Assembly: GCA_965216335.1 (NCBI GenBank)
Contig: OZ244154.1
Location: 2,170,001 to 2,234,000 of the forward strand
Source of the DNA: JAHEJE01 sp965216335
Lineage (GTDB): Bacteria; Pseudomonadota; Alphaproteobacteria; Rhizobiales; Aestuariivirgaceae
Direction of reading: 5' to 3'
Length of the DNA stretch: 64,000 nucleotides
A program made the position numbers and the translations under genes. Under the pieces are notes generated by a model. It saw only the letters and a list, made by a program, of their open reading frames with translations. It had not been told where the DNA came from and did not search any database. Shown piece by piece: positions 55,677 through 64,000 of this stretch; position 1 is the first letter of the stretch, and each line of letters begins with the position of its first letter.

Positions 55677-56612
55677 TCACCCGCCCAGGAACAACCGCCC
55701 CACATCCGGATCGGCCAGAAGCTCATCACCCGGCCCCGCCTTGGCCAGTTCACCCGACACCAGGACGTAGCCGAGGTCGGCGAACTCGAGCCCCTTCTTG
55801 GCGTTTTGTTCGACCATGATGATGGTCTTGCCGTCGCCGTGCTGCAAGTCGTGGAGGATTTCGAACACCATGTCGATGAAGCGCGGTTCGAGACCGATGG
55901 AAGGTTCGTCGACCAGCAGGACCTCCGGATTCATCACCAGGGCGCGGGAGATTTCCAGCAGACGCCGCTCGCCGCCGGACAACACCTTGGCCTGAGCCTT
56001 GCGCCGCGCTGCCAGGCGATCATACTTCTCGAACACCCGCTCAGCCGCTTCCTTGGCTTGATCCGGCTTGTCCTTCAGAAAACCACCCATCCACAGGTTT
56101 TCTTCCACCGTCATGTCGGGAAAGACGGAATTGTCCTGCAGGATGTAGGCGATGCCGGCAGTCTTCAGCTTGTCGTTTGGTTTGAGCGCGGTCACGTCGG
56201 TGCCGCCGACGATGATCTTTCCGGAAAATATGTTGGTGAAACCGAAAATCGAATGCAGCACCGTCGACTTGCCGGCCCCGTTCGGCCCGATCAAGCACAG
56301 CGACTGGCCCTTGCCGACCCTCAGGTCGAAGTCGTGCAAAATCTCCATGCGGCCATAACCGGCGCGCAGATGCTCGATGGAAACGAACGGCTCGCCGGAA
56401 GACATCGCCGCCAGTTCGTCCGGCTTCGGTGCGCCTTCTGAAATCTTGGCTGCCTCGCGCGCCACCGCATCGACCGACATGACCACATCGACCGACCCGG
56501 CATGATAGCCGGACGCCCGCTTTTCCGCCGCGGTCCTGGCCGGCGTCTTCGCAACCTTTTTGGCCGGTTTCTTGGCAGCCTTCCTGGCTGGTTTCTTGGG
56601 TGTTCGGGCCAT
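55677..56612 (-). CDS. branched-chain amino acid-type ABC ATPase (LivF-like) with basic N-terminal tail
   Basis: A 311-residue ATPase. After a Lys/Ala/Pro-rich tail (residues 1-30, with repeated AKKPAKK-like units resembling histone H1) and a short linker, a normal LivF domain begins at about 72: Walker A GPNGAGKST, signature LSGGERRLLEI, Walker B VLLVDEPSIGLEP. LivF proteins are usually about 235 residues, so about 75 are extra. The ATG at 56612 lies 2 bases after the LivG stop. Last gene of the HAAT transporter unit. Confidence 0.87.
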   Translation of the reverse strand: MARTPKKPARKAAKKPAKKVAKTPARTAAEKRASGYHAGSVDVVMSVDAVAREAAKISEGAPKPDELAAMSSGEPFVSIEHLRAGYGRMEILHDFDLRVGKGQSLCLIGPNGAGKSTVLHSIFGFTNIFSGKIIVGGTDVTALKPNDKLKTAGIAYILQDNSVFPDMTVEENLWMGGFLKDKPDQAKEAAERVFEKYDRLAARRKAQAKVLSGGERRLLEISRALVMNPEVLLVDEPSIGLEPRFIDMVFEILHDLQHGDGKTIIMVEQNAKKGLEFADLGYVLVSGELAKAGPGDELLADPDVGRLFLGG

Positions 56613-56614
56613 GG

Positions 56615-57376
56615 TCAATGCGCCCCCAGATAGGCGTCGATGACGCGCTGATCGTTCTGGATGTCGTCCGGCTCGCCGTCGGCCAGCAGCTCGCCGTGCG
56701 CCAGGCAATAGATGTGATCGGCCAGGTTCATGATCACCCGCATGTTGTGCTCGATGACGAACAGGGTAATACCGAACTCCTCGTTGGCCTTTTTCAGCCG
56801 GTCGATCAGCCCGTTGATCAGCGTTGGGTTGATGCCGGCTGTCGGCTCATCAAGCATCAGCACCGACGGTTCGTTCATCAGCGCCATGGCGAACTCGAGC
56901 AGTTTTTGCTGGCCGAACGACAGATCGCCGCCGAGCAGGTTGCGCTTTTCATAAAGCCCGACGAATTCGAGCAGCGACAGGGCCTTTTCGTGGTCTGCCC
57001 TGGAGTGTGCCGCAAACATGTCCATGAACTTAGCGCGCCGGTGCGGGATCGAGATCAGCATGTTCTGCACGCAGTTCATCTTGCCGTAGATGCGCGTCTG
57101 CTGAAAGGTGCGCAACAGCCCGAGCCGGGCGATCTGCTGCACCTGCAGGTCGGAAATCTCCTTGCCCTCGAAGGTGATGGAGCCTTCGTCGATGGGATGG
57201 AAGCCGACGATGGAGTTGAACAGCGTCGTTTTGCCCGAGCCGTTCGGCCCGATCAGTCCGGTGATCGCTCCCTGTTTGACGTCGAGCGAAATGCCCTGAT
57301 TGGCGATCACCCCGCCAAACCGTTTCGAGACGCCACGGACTTCAATGATGTTCTTCCCGGCAACGGCGTTGTTCAT
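56615..57376 (-). CDS. branched-chain amino acid-type ABC ATPase (LivG-like)
   Basis: A 253-residue ATPase with Walker A GPNGSGKTT (about 43-51), signature LSFGQQKLLEFA, Walker B VLMLDEPTAGINP, and the longer Q-loop region typical of LivG. The ATG overlaps the LivM stop by 4 bases (ATGA). Pairs with LivF-like ATPase to power the importer. Confidence 0.9.
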   Translation of the reverse strand: MNNAVAGKNIIEVRGVSKRFGGVIANQGISLDVKQGAITGLIGPNGSGKTTLFNSIVGFHPIDEGSITFEGKEISDLQVQQIARLGLLRTFQQTRIYGKMNCVQNMLISIPHRRAKFMDMFAAHSRADHEKALSLLEFVGLYEKRNLLGGDLSFGQQKLLEFAMALMNEPSVLMLDEPTAGINPTLINGLIDRLKKANEEFGITLFVIEHNMRVIMNLADHIYCLAHGELLADGEPDDIQNDQRVIDAYLGAH

Positions 57377-58410
57377 TGCGCCGCCTCCGTCTTGCCGCCC
57401 GATTTGTCGACGGTGAGGCCGAACCACTCGGGCCTGACCCGCTGCAGCCAGCCCAGCAGGCCGTCCTGGAAGTAGACCACGGTGATGACGATCAGCGCCC
57501 CCAGCGCCACCCACTGCCAGCCGAGGAAGTAATTCCAGGTCACCTCCTTGAAGACGTGAAAGGCAACCGCACCGACCACCGGCCCCCACAGCGTGCCCTT
57601 GCCGCCGAGCAGCACGCACACCACCATGAAGATACCCAGGTTGATCGTCTGATAAGCGGTCTCCAGCGGCTCGAAATGGATGAGCTGATAGGCCGAAAAA
57701 GCCCCGGCAATGCCGACGAAGAACGCCGCCAGCGCCCAGGCCGTCAGCTTGGTGCGCATAGTATGCAACCCCATGCCCTCGGCCTTGTCCTCATCGTCGC
57801 GGATGGCATTGAGTGCCAGCCCGAACCGTGTCGAATACAGCCACTTGACGAACAGGAACAGCGCGATGCCGAGCCCGGCAAACAGGAAGTAGAAGAACAC
57901 CTTGCCATCATCGAGATCGCCCGGATAGACTGGCAGCGCGATGCCCTGCCCGCCGCCGACCCAGTCCCAGTTGGACACCAGTTCGCCGGCGGCAATCGCC
58001 ACGCCCAGCGTGCCGATCGCGAAGTACGGCCCGCGCAGACCGAAGGTGATGTAGCCGATGATGACCGCGCAGACGGCGCAGAACAGCCCGGCGGCGATGG
58101 AGCCGATGAACAGGCCGGTGAAATACTGCGCCTCGGTGAACTTGAACGTGCCGCCGCCCGCCGCGTCCGTGTACTCCGCCACCGAATGCACCAGCGAGAT
58201 CGCGACCACGGCGCAGACGTACATGCCAGTGCCGTAAAAGAAGATGTTGCCGAGCGAGTTGTAGCCCATCTGCCCGCCGGTGATGTCCCAGGTGAGCGCC
58301 ACGATCACCATCAGCCACAGCGTTGCCAGTTGCGTGCCATAAGCCGGGAACAGGAAGGGCGCCGCGACCGTCGCGATCAGCAGGATGGCGTAGAGAATGA
58401 TCTTGTTCAT
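57373..58410 (-). CDS. branched-chain amino acid-type ABC permease (LivM-like)
   Basis: A 345-residue inner-membrane protein with about ten helices and the coupling region SRFGLALNAIRDDEDKAEGMG-like segment (RFGLALNAIRDDEDKAEGM). Partner of the LivH-like permease, 10 bases downstream of it. An acidic, soluble loop near residues 75-90 is unremarkable. Confidence 0.9.
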   Translation of the reverse strand: MNKIILYAILLIATVAAPFLFPAYGTQLATLWLMVIVALTWDITGGQMGYNSLGNIFFYGTGMYVCAVVAISLVHSVAEYTDAAGGGTFKFTEAQYFTGLFIGSIAAGLFCAVCAVIIGYITFGLRGPYFAIGTLGVAIAAGELVSNWDWVGGGQGIALPVYPGDLDDGKVFFYFLFAGLGIALFLFVKWLYSTRFGLALNAIRDDEDKAEGMGLHTMRTKLTAWALAAFFVGIAGAFSAYQLIHFEPLETAYQTINLGIFMVVCVLLGGKGTLWGPVVGAVAFHVFKEVTWNYFLGWQWVALGALIVITVVYFQDGLLGWLQRVRPEWFGLTVDKSGGKTEAAQ

Positions 58411-58420
58411 AACCGCCTCC

Positions 58421-59332
58421 TCACTTCAGCACCTGACGGTGCCGCCGTTGCTGCAGCAACCGCACCAGCAGCACCAACAGCAGCAACAGGACGGCAATCG
58501 CCTGTTGGTAGCCAATACCGAAGATGTGCGCACCGTATTGCTCCAGCACGCCGATGCCGAGACCGGCGGCGATGACGCCCGGCAGATTGCCCAGCCCCGC
58601 CGCCGTGACGATCACGAATGAGCGCACTGAATAGGTGATGCCGTAGAACGGCTGGATCAGCCACACCATGACGATGATCGCCCCTGCCGCCCCGCAGATC
58701 GCCGCGTTGAGCGAGAAGGTGAACCCGTAGACCTTGTCCGTGTCGATGCCCATCACGCGCGCCGCGCGCGGGTTCTGGGCCGTGGCCCGGATCGCCTGGC
58801 CCATGCGCGATGTCTTCATGAAGATGATCACCCCGGCTGCCAGCGATGCCGCCAGCACCACGCCGATCAGCTTGGCGATCGGCACATCGACGAAGCCGTC
58901 GAAGAAATACAACGTATCGTATTCCAGCTTGACGCTCTGCGTATCCGACCCGAACAGCAGATTGAGGATCTGCGCCATCATGATCGCTACACCAAAGGTG
59001 GCAAGCAACGAGGTGAAAAGGTCCCGGTCGATCACCCGGCGGATGACCAGTTTGTACACCACCCAGCCGATACCCCACCCGACCGCAAAGGCAATCGGCA
59101 CGCCGAGCAGCGGGGGCACGCCCTTGCCGGTCAGCCACCAGGCAACGTAACCGCCGGTGATGACGAAGTCGCCCTGCGCTAGGTTCTTGACGTTCATCAC
59201 GCCCCACACCAGGGCGAGGCCGTACGCGGCAAGCGCGAACAGACAACCGATCATCAGCCCGTCAAGAACGATCTTGGCGTTGACGACGGGAAACTCGAAC
59301 AACAGCGAGATGTTTCCCAGGATTTGGTCCAT
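58421..59332 (-). CDS. branched-chain amino acid-type ABC permease (LivH-like)
   Basis: A 303-residue inner-membrane subunit with about eight helices and the coupling motif MGQAIRATAQNPRAARVMGID. It forms the channel with LivM. It follows the binding-protein gene after a 241-base gap that contains a palindromic repeat (copy 3). Confidence 0.9.
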   Translation of the reverse strand: MDQILGNISLLFEFPVVNAKIVLDGLMIGCLFALAAYGLALVWGVMNVKNLAQGDFVITGGYVAWWLTGKGVPPLLGVPIAFAVGWGIGWVVYKLVIRRVIDRDLFTSLLATFGVAIMMAQILNLLFGSDTQSVKLEYDTLYFFDGFVDVPIAKLIGVVLAASLAAGVIIFMKTSRMGQAIRATAQNPRAARVMGIDTDKVYGFTFSLNAAICGAAGAIIVMVWLIQPFYGITYSVRSFVIVTAAGLGNLPGVIAAGLGIGVLEQYGAHIFGIGYQQAIAVLLLLLVLLVRLLQQRRHRQVLK

Positions 59333-59397
59333 ACCGTCCGTCCCCTCATCGGCGGAATGTTGAAGCTATGCGCAACTACGCACAATGCCGGCAATGG

Positions 59398-59547
59398 CTC
59401 CTTCCCCCAAGAAAGGGGGGAAGAACCTGCCCCGGACCTGATCCGGGGTCGTGATGGGGGTTGACGGCGGTGCATCGCAGCACGGCTTTTGCACAAACGA
59501 GCCGCGATCAATCCCCACCTTAACCCTCCCCTTTTCCAGGGGAGGGA
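59398..59547. repeat. palindromic intergenic repeat, copy 3
   Basis: Left hairpin CTTCCCCC-AAGAAA-GGGGGGAAG (about 59400-59423), a central CCCCGGA-CCTGA-TCCGGGG hairpin (59430-59448), GGGGGTTGA at 59456-59464, then the complementary TCAATCCCCACC and right hairpin CCCTCCCC-TTTTCCA-GGGGAGGG (about 59524-59546). Same family as copies 1, 2 and 4; lies between the binding-protein and permease genes of the Liv-type operon. Confidence 0.75.
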
Positions 59548-59573
59548 ATGGTTTCGCGTTTTGGCCCGAAGCC

Positions 59574-60812
59574 CTACTGTGCCTTGCGCGGCCAGTTCAG
59601 CTTGTGCGAGGCAAAGGCCGACGGAGCGACCACGTTGTAGGCACCGTCCTGGATTTGCCGCAGCACCATCGGCTTGGCGATGTTGTTGCCCTCCGGCGCG
59701 AACTTGATGCCGCCGTAGAACGTCATCAGGTCGGTTGCCGCGATGGCGTCGCGAACCTTGTCCTTGTCCAGCGAAGCGGCGCGCTCAAAGGCATCCTTGA
59801 ACACATAGACCGCAGCCGAGGCCTGGGCTGTCTGGTACGGCACCTTCTTTTCCGCATACTCGGGATACGCTGCCTTGAACTCTTTTTCGTAGTTCGCGGC
59901 AGTGCCGAAAATCGGGTCCTCGTAAGACAACGTTTCGGCCCACTGGGTCGAACACAGGATGTCGTTGGCTGTGGCACCGAACTTGCCGGTCACGTCTGCT
60001 GCCTCACAGTGCGTCATTGCGATCATCGGCACGTCGATCTTCATCTCGCCGATCTGGCGCACGCCGGTCGCTGCACCCTTGGAGTGGCCGGAGATGATCA
60101 GAAGGTCGGGCTTCAGGAGCTTCACCTTGGTCAGGATGGCGCTCATATCGGACAGATCGCGCGGCAGCTTTTCGTCGATCACCACCTTCATGTCGTAGCG
60201 CGCCGCGTCATCAAGCACGCCGGCCCTGATGTCGAGGGAGAACGGATCGTTCTCAACCGCCACGGCCACCTTCACATCGGACGGCTTCTTGCCTTCCTTC
60301 TCGGCCATCTCGGCCGCCAGCGTCACCGCCGAGGCGAGATACTGCTCTGACGTCGACAACACCGCGAACAGATACTTGCGGCCCTTATTGAACAGCGAAC
60401 GCGAGGCACCCTCGGCCTCCACCATGGGGATCTTGTACTTCTCGGTCACCGGCGCAATCGCCTTGGTGAGGCCGGACGAGTACGGCCCGAGCATGTATTC
60501 GATCTTATCCTGGCTGATCAGCCGTTCGGCCAGCGTCGCGCCACGGTCGCCCTTGGATTCATCGTCATAGTAGGTGACATTGAAATTGTAACACTTGTCG
60601 CCGACCTTGACGCCGCCGTTCTCCTTGATCTTCTGGATGGCGAATTCATAGCCATTCTTGGCGTGAATGCCGTTGGTGGCATATTTGCCGGTCAGCGAGA
60701 TCGCCGAACCGAGCCGCAACTCCTCGCACTCGGCAGCCGAGGCGCTGCCTGCCGTCGCGGTCAATGCAAGACCGGCGACCAGGCCAAAGGTCAAATAACG
60801 CAATCTGGACAT
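59574..60812 (-). CDS. branched-chain amino acid-type ABC solute-binding protein
   Basis: A 412-residue periplasmic protein of the Leu/Ile/Val-binding family. The Sec signal peptide ends SASA-AEC. The mature part has LGSAISLTGKYATNGIHAKNGYEFA and the substrate site region LGPYSSGLTKAIAP. GGGAGG lies 10 bases before the ATG at 60812. It heads the importer operon. The ligand could be a branched-chain or other amino acid, or an amide; the neighbouring genes favour an unusual amino acid. Confidence 0.88.
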   Translation of the reverse strand: MSRLRYLTFGLVAGLALTATAGSASAAECEELRLGSAISLTGKYATNGIHAKNGYEFAIQKIKENGGVKVGDKCYNFNVTYYDDESKGDRGATLAERLISQDKIEYMLGPYSSGLTKAIAPVTEKYKIPMVEAEGASRSLFNKGRKYLFAVLSTSEQYLASAVTLAAEMAEKEGKKPSDVKVAVAVENDPFSLDIRAGVLDDAARYDMKVVIDEKLPRDLSDMSAILTKVKLLKPDLLIISGHSKGAATGVRQIGEMKIDVPMIAMTHCEAADVTGKFGATANDILCSTQWAETLSYEDPIFGTAANYEKEFKAAYPEYAEKKVPYQTAQASAAVYVFKDAFERAASLDKDKVRDAIAATDLMTFYGGIKFAPEGNNIAKPMVLRQIQDGAYNVVAPSAFASHKLNWPRKAQ

Positions 60813-60934
60813 CTTTTGCTTTCCTCCCTTTAATCTGTCAGCCCCCCGTTGCAGGAGAACCGTTGCAACCTTTATAGCCCGCCCTGCGGCGATAACAAGA
60901 CCGCCTGCCGCGCGCCGGAACAAGGGTCCGAACC

Positions 60935-61789
60935 CTACATGCCCGCTTCGGCTTTGCCGGCGGCGATGTACAGCGCCCGCATCTGCCGCGCAACCGGGCC
61001 GGGCATCCCATCGCCGATCGGCTGGCCGTCGATCTCGACAATCGGCAGGACGAACGTCGATGCCGAGGTCAGGAACGCTTCATCCGCCGCCAGCGCCTCA
61101 TCGACACTGAACGCCCGCTCCTCGATCCGCACCTGGTGTTTTGCGGCAAGTTCAAGAATCACCTTGCGCCGAATGCCCGGCAGGATGTCACGCGACAGCG
61201 GACGGGTGATCAGCACGCCGTCCCTGACGATGTAGGCCGACGACGATGAGCCCTCGGTCACGTTGCCGTCCTCAACCATCCAGGCTTCAAAGGCGCCCGT
61301 CTCGGCCGCCTGTTGCTTGGCCATCACCTGCCCGAGCAAGGCGATGGACTTCACGTCCCGCCGCTTCCAGCGGATGTCCTCCACCGTGGCCACTTTGACG
61401 CCGGTTTCGGCCAGCGGGTTGTCGAGCAGCTTCTTTTTTTGCGTAAAGGCCATCACCGCTGGCGGGGCGTCCTTCGGAAACGCAAAATCCCGCTCCGCCA
61501 CACCGCGCGTTACCTGCGAATAGACCAGCCCCTCGTCAATGGAGTTGCGGGCGATCAGCTCATCGTGGAACGCGGCATAGTCGTCCTCGGAACACGGCCA
61601 GCCAATCCCCAGTTCGCCGAGACTTCGCCCCAGCCGGGCCAGGAACGGCGCCTTGTCGATCAATTTCCCGCCGATCACCGGCACGACCTCATAGACCCCG
61701 TCGCCGAACAGATACCCCCGGTCGAAGATCGACACGCGTGCCTCTTCTTCCGGCACGAATTCCCCGTTTACGTAGACAATCCGGCTCAC
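60935..61789 (-). CDS. D-amino acid transaminase (class IV)
   Basis: A 284-residue PLP enzyme of fold type IV. Key parts are FDRGYLFGDGVYEV, the PLP lysine in DVKSIALLGQV (about 145), EAWMVEDGNVTEGSSS, and ITRPLSRDILPGI, matching D-alanine aminotransferases in length and sequence. It interconverts D-amino acids and 2-keto acids. The start is a GTG at 61789 with GGGAG 6 bases upstream. It stands just upstream of the Liv-type operon on the same strand. Confidence 0.85.
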   Translation of the reverse strand: MSRIVYVNGEFVPEEEARVSIFDRGYLFGDGVYEVVPVIGGKLIDKAPFLARLGRSLGELGIGWPCSEDDYAAFHDELIARNSIDEGLVYSQVTRGVAERDFAFPKDAPPAVMAFTQKKKLLDNPLAETGVKVATVEDIRWKRRDVKSIALLGQVMAKQQAAETGAFEAWMVEDGNVTEGSSSSAYIVRDGVLITRPLSRDILPGIRRKVILELAAKHQVRIEERAFSVDEALAADEAFLTSASTFVLPIVEIDGQPIGDGMPGPVARQMRALYIAAGKAEAGM

Positions 61790-61885
61790 GTTGTTCTCCC
61801 GTATGATGCTGTACCCGTATCCAAAGCAGAAAGCGCCCATGCGGTCCAGCCTTGAAAGGCCTGCCGCTCGACCTATCTTCACCCA

Positions 61886-62890
61886 ATGGCAGAACACAAG
61901 AACAATCCATACTACACCGGTCCCGTCACCGACCACTTCGATGGCCGGTGTTTTTATCTGTCCCACCACTCGACCCGCAAATCCGCCGCCGACCTCAAGA
62001 AATGGCGGTCTGAGCGTCAGCCGGCCAAGTGGCCGAAATGGGTCCGCCATGAGCGGTTCCCCGCACCGGCGCCAGAGGTCAATGGCGGCGATCTTTCCGT
62101 CACCTTCATCGGTCACGCCACCGCGCTGATCCAGACCGGCGGGCTCAACATCCTGACCGACCCGTTCTTTTCCATGCGCACCAGTCCGGTGCAGTGGGCC
62201 GGGCCGAAACGGGTTCACGCACCCGGGGTGGCGATGGAAAAACTGCCGCCGATCCACATCGCGCTGGTCTCTCACAACCACTACGACCACATGGACCTGC
62301 CGGCGCTGCGGCAGCTTCACGATGCCTACAAACCCCGAATAATCACTCCGCTCGGCAACGGCGCAATTATCAGCAAGGCTCGCCGGGCCTTCGACATCAC
62401 CGAGGCCGATTGGGGCAAGTCAATCCCCATAAATGGGGATGTTTCGATTGTCCCCACCGAAGCCCTGCACTGGTCCAAACGCACATTGTGGGATCGCAAC
62501 ATGGCGCTGTGGGCCGCCTTCGTTATCAGGACGCCGCACGGCACCGTCTATTTCGCCGCCGACACCGGCTATGGCGACGGCGCCCACTTCCGCGCCGTAC
62601 GCGATGCGTTCGGCCCACCCCGCCTCGCCCTCATCCCCATCGGCGCCTATGAGCCGCGCTGGTTCATGAAGCCTCAGCACATCAACCCGGCCGAGGCGGT
62701 TCAGGCCCATATCGATCTCGGTGCCCATCACTCCCTCGCCATCCACCACGGCACGGTGCAACTCACCGACGAGGCCATTGACGAACCGGTCGCCCATCTG
62801 TCCGAAGCCCTCGAACATCACGGCATAGACCACGCCCGCTTCCGCGCCCTCACCCCCGGCGAGAGTTGGCGCATCCCGCCGCTGGCGTAA
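61886..62890 (+). CDS. metallo-beta-lactamase-fold hydrolase (NAPE-PLD/UlaG-like)
   Basis: A 334-residue cytosolic zinc hydrolase. Metal ligands are in SHNHYDHMD (HxHxDH, about 132-138), FAADTGYGDG and the late AIHHGT. The opening FDGRCFYLSHHS and the segment PKWVRHERFP match the family related to N-acylphosphatidylethanolamine phospholipase D. Substrate unknown. Divergent from the transaminase gene. Confidence 0.85.
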   Translation: MAEHKNNPYYTGPVTDHFDGRCFYLSHHSTRKSAADLKKWRSERQPAKWPKWVRHERFPAPAPEVNGGDLSVTFIGHATALIQTGGLNILTDPFFSMRTSPVQWAGPKRVHAPGVAMEKLPPIHIALVSHNHYDHMDLPALRQLHDAYKPRIITPLGNGAIISKARRAFDITEADWGKSIPINGDVSIVPTEALHWSKRTLWDRNMALWAAFVIRTPHGTVYFAADTGYGDGAHFRAVRDAFGPPRLALIPIGAYEPRWFMKPQHINPAEAVQAHIDLGAHHSLAIHHGTVQLTDEAIDEPVAHLSEALEHHGIDHARFRALTPGESWRIPPLA

Positions 62891-62921
62891 GAACCGCCGG
62901 AGATGGCATTCGAACCATCCG

Positions 62922-63038
62922 CTCCTAGAAAAGAGGAGGGTCGGGGTGGGGATTGACGGTGGCGCATTTTGGCAAAGCTTATACTTCGTGGCACCGCTAT
63001 CAACCCCCATCCCGACCTTCCCCCTTTCCGGGGGAAGG
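62922..63038. repeat. palindromic intergenic repeat, copy 4
   Basis: Left hairpin CTCCT-AGAAAAG-AGGAG (62922-62937) with GGGTCGGGGTGGGGATTGA, a variable centre, then CAACCCCCATCCCGACC and right hairpin CCTTCCCCC-TTTCC-GGGGGAAGG (about 63016-63038). Related to copies 1 to 3; fills the gap before the thiolase gene. Confidence 0.75.
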
Positions 63039-63086
63039 AGTAAGGTAGATCCAACCTGGTAGTTCACCATAGAAAGGCCCCACACC

Positions 63087-64000
63087 ATGGCATCCATCAT
63101 CGGCTGGTCCCACTCGCAATTCGGCAAGCTGGAGGACGAGGAACTGGAAACCCTCATCGCCAAGGTGGCGCACGATGCCGTGGAAGATGCCGGCATCGAG
63201 TTTGCCGACATCGACGCCATCTATGTCGGCCAGTTCGGCGGTTTCGAAAAACAGAGCTTCCCGGCCGCCTTCGCCCTCGACGCCGATCCGGGGCTGCGCT
63301 TCAAGCCCGCCACCCGGGTCGAGAACGCCTGCGCCACCGGTTCTGCCGCCATCCACCAGGGCCTCAACGAGATCGCCGCGGGCAAGTCGCGTTTCGTGCT
63401 CGTCGTCGGGGCGGAAAAGATGACCGCCGCCTCGGGACCGGAAATCGGCGATGCCCTGCTCAACGCCTCCTACCGCAAGGAGGAAGGCGACACGCCGGGC
63501 GGCTTTGCCGGCGTGTTCGGCCGCATCGCCGATCTCTACTTCCAGCGCTACGGCGACCAGTCCGCCGCCATGGCCCGCATCGCCGCCAAGAACCACTTCA
63601 ACGGGGTCGAGAATCCTTATGCGCAACTGCGCAAGGATTTCGGCTTCGAGTTCTGCAACACCATCTCCGACAAGAACCCCTATGTCGCCGGCCCGATCCG
63701 CCGTACCGACTGCTCGCTGGTGTCCGACGGCGCCGCGGCCATCGTGCTGACCGACGACGACACCGCCCGCGAACGCGACAAGGCCATTACCTTCCGCGCC
63801 GCCGCCCACGTCCAGGATTACCTGCCCATGTCACGCCGCGACATCGTCAACTTCGAGGGTTGCGAGCGCGCCTGGACCAAGGCCCATGAAGCCGCGGGCA
63901 CCACACTTGACGATCTGTCCTTCGTCGAAACCCACGACTGCTTCACCATCGCCGAACTGATCGAGTACGAAGCCATGGGGCTGACACCCAAGGGCGAGGG
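63087..64000 (+). CDS. thiolase-like acetyl-CoA acetyltransferase (partial)
   Basis: The first 304 residues of a thiolase-fold protein; the reading frame is open to the window edge, so the C terminus is missing. The nucleophile is Cys82 in VENACATGSAAIHQ, and the later VETHDCFTIAELIEYEAMGL carries the catalytic His and surrounding elements of SCP-x-type thiolases and lipid-transfer proteins. Such enzymes cleave or form beta-keto acyl-CoAs. The start ATG at 63087 is the first one before the fold; the promoter region holds repeat copy 4. Confidence 0.85.
   Translation, partial: MASIIGWSHSQFGKLEDEELETLIAKVAHDAVEDAGIEFADIDAIYVGQFGGFEKQSFPAAFALDADPGLRFKPATRVENACATGSAAIHQGLNEIAAGKSRFVLVVGAEKMTAASGPEIGDALLNASYRKEEGDTPGGFAGVFGRIADLYFQRYGDQSAAMARIAAKNHFNGVENPYAQLRKDFGFEFCNTISDKNPYVAGPIRRTDCSLVSDGAAAIVLTDDDTARERDKAITFRAAAHVQDYLPMSRRDIVNFEGCERAWTKAHEAAGTTLDDLSFVETHDCFTIAELIEYEAMGLTPKGE

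Overview
The window is a GC-rich, gene-dense chromosomal segment of an alphaproteobacterium, most likely from the Hyphomicrobiales (Rhizobiales) or a close relative. The clues are an IalB-family protein, the uvrC-pgsA-moaD gene order, a ROSE-like RNA thermometer in front of a small heat-shock gene, and GC-rich palindromic intergenic repeats. No rRNA, tRNA, CRISPR array, prophage or intact transposase was found. The species is not identifiable from what I can see.

Left part (0-17 kb): a cupin/JmjC-like protein, two c-type cytochromes and an acyl-CoA synthetase come first. They are followed by an alginate-type exopolysaccharide locus: algD, alg8 and alg44 on the minus strand, and a divergent stand-alone type II phosphomannose isomerase. 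GDP-mannose pyrophosphorylase lies 6 kb further on, next to an NtrC-type sigma-54 regulator and a receiver-HPt protein. The alg44/isomerase intergenic region holds two divergent sites that match the sigma-54 -24/-12 consensus with exact spacing and a perfect dyad between them. Together these suggest a sigma-54-controlled, c-di-GMP-gated mannuronan system.

Middle-left (17-31.5 kb): an operon URC1-URC4-upp matches the URC pathway of uracil breakdown. It is followed by a DMT exporter, an M48 metalloprotease, a yeast-type cytosine deaminase, a polysaccharide-deacetylase-fold hydrolase, a Pot-type ABC importer, and a divergent pair encoding a BtpA-family protein and a phosphoribosyltransferase. 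The 24-31 kb genes look like a nucleobase-related uptake and salvage group; this is inference.

Centre (31.5-46 kb): a cytochrome c, a second DMT exporter with a short inverted-repeat mobile element (MITE-like) sitting on its stop codon, a VOC protein, a Tag-like glycosylase, a pterin pair (FolM-like SDR and folB), and uvrC-pgsA-moaD. Next comes a 1772-residue repeat protein of the T1SS-143/DUF5801 type containing three nearly identical tandem modules. An Hsp20 gene follows, with a sigma-32-like promoter and a ROSE-like leader.

Right part (46-64 kb): an amino-acid/osmolyte catabolic neighbourhood. It holds a choline dehydrogenase-like GMC enzyme, an M24 enzyme of the ectoine hydrolase type, an Lrp/AsnC regulator, a fold-type-II PLP enzyme, two D-2-hydroxyacid dehydrogenases, a dialkylglycine decarboxylase homologue, a complete branched-chain-amino-acid-type ABC importer, and a D-amino-acid transaminase. 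The window ends inside a thiolase-like gene. Four copies of one palindromic intergenic repeat family lie at about 25.6, 28.5, 59.4 and 62.9 kb.
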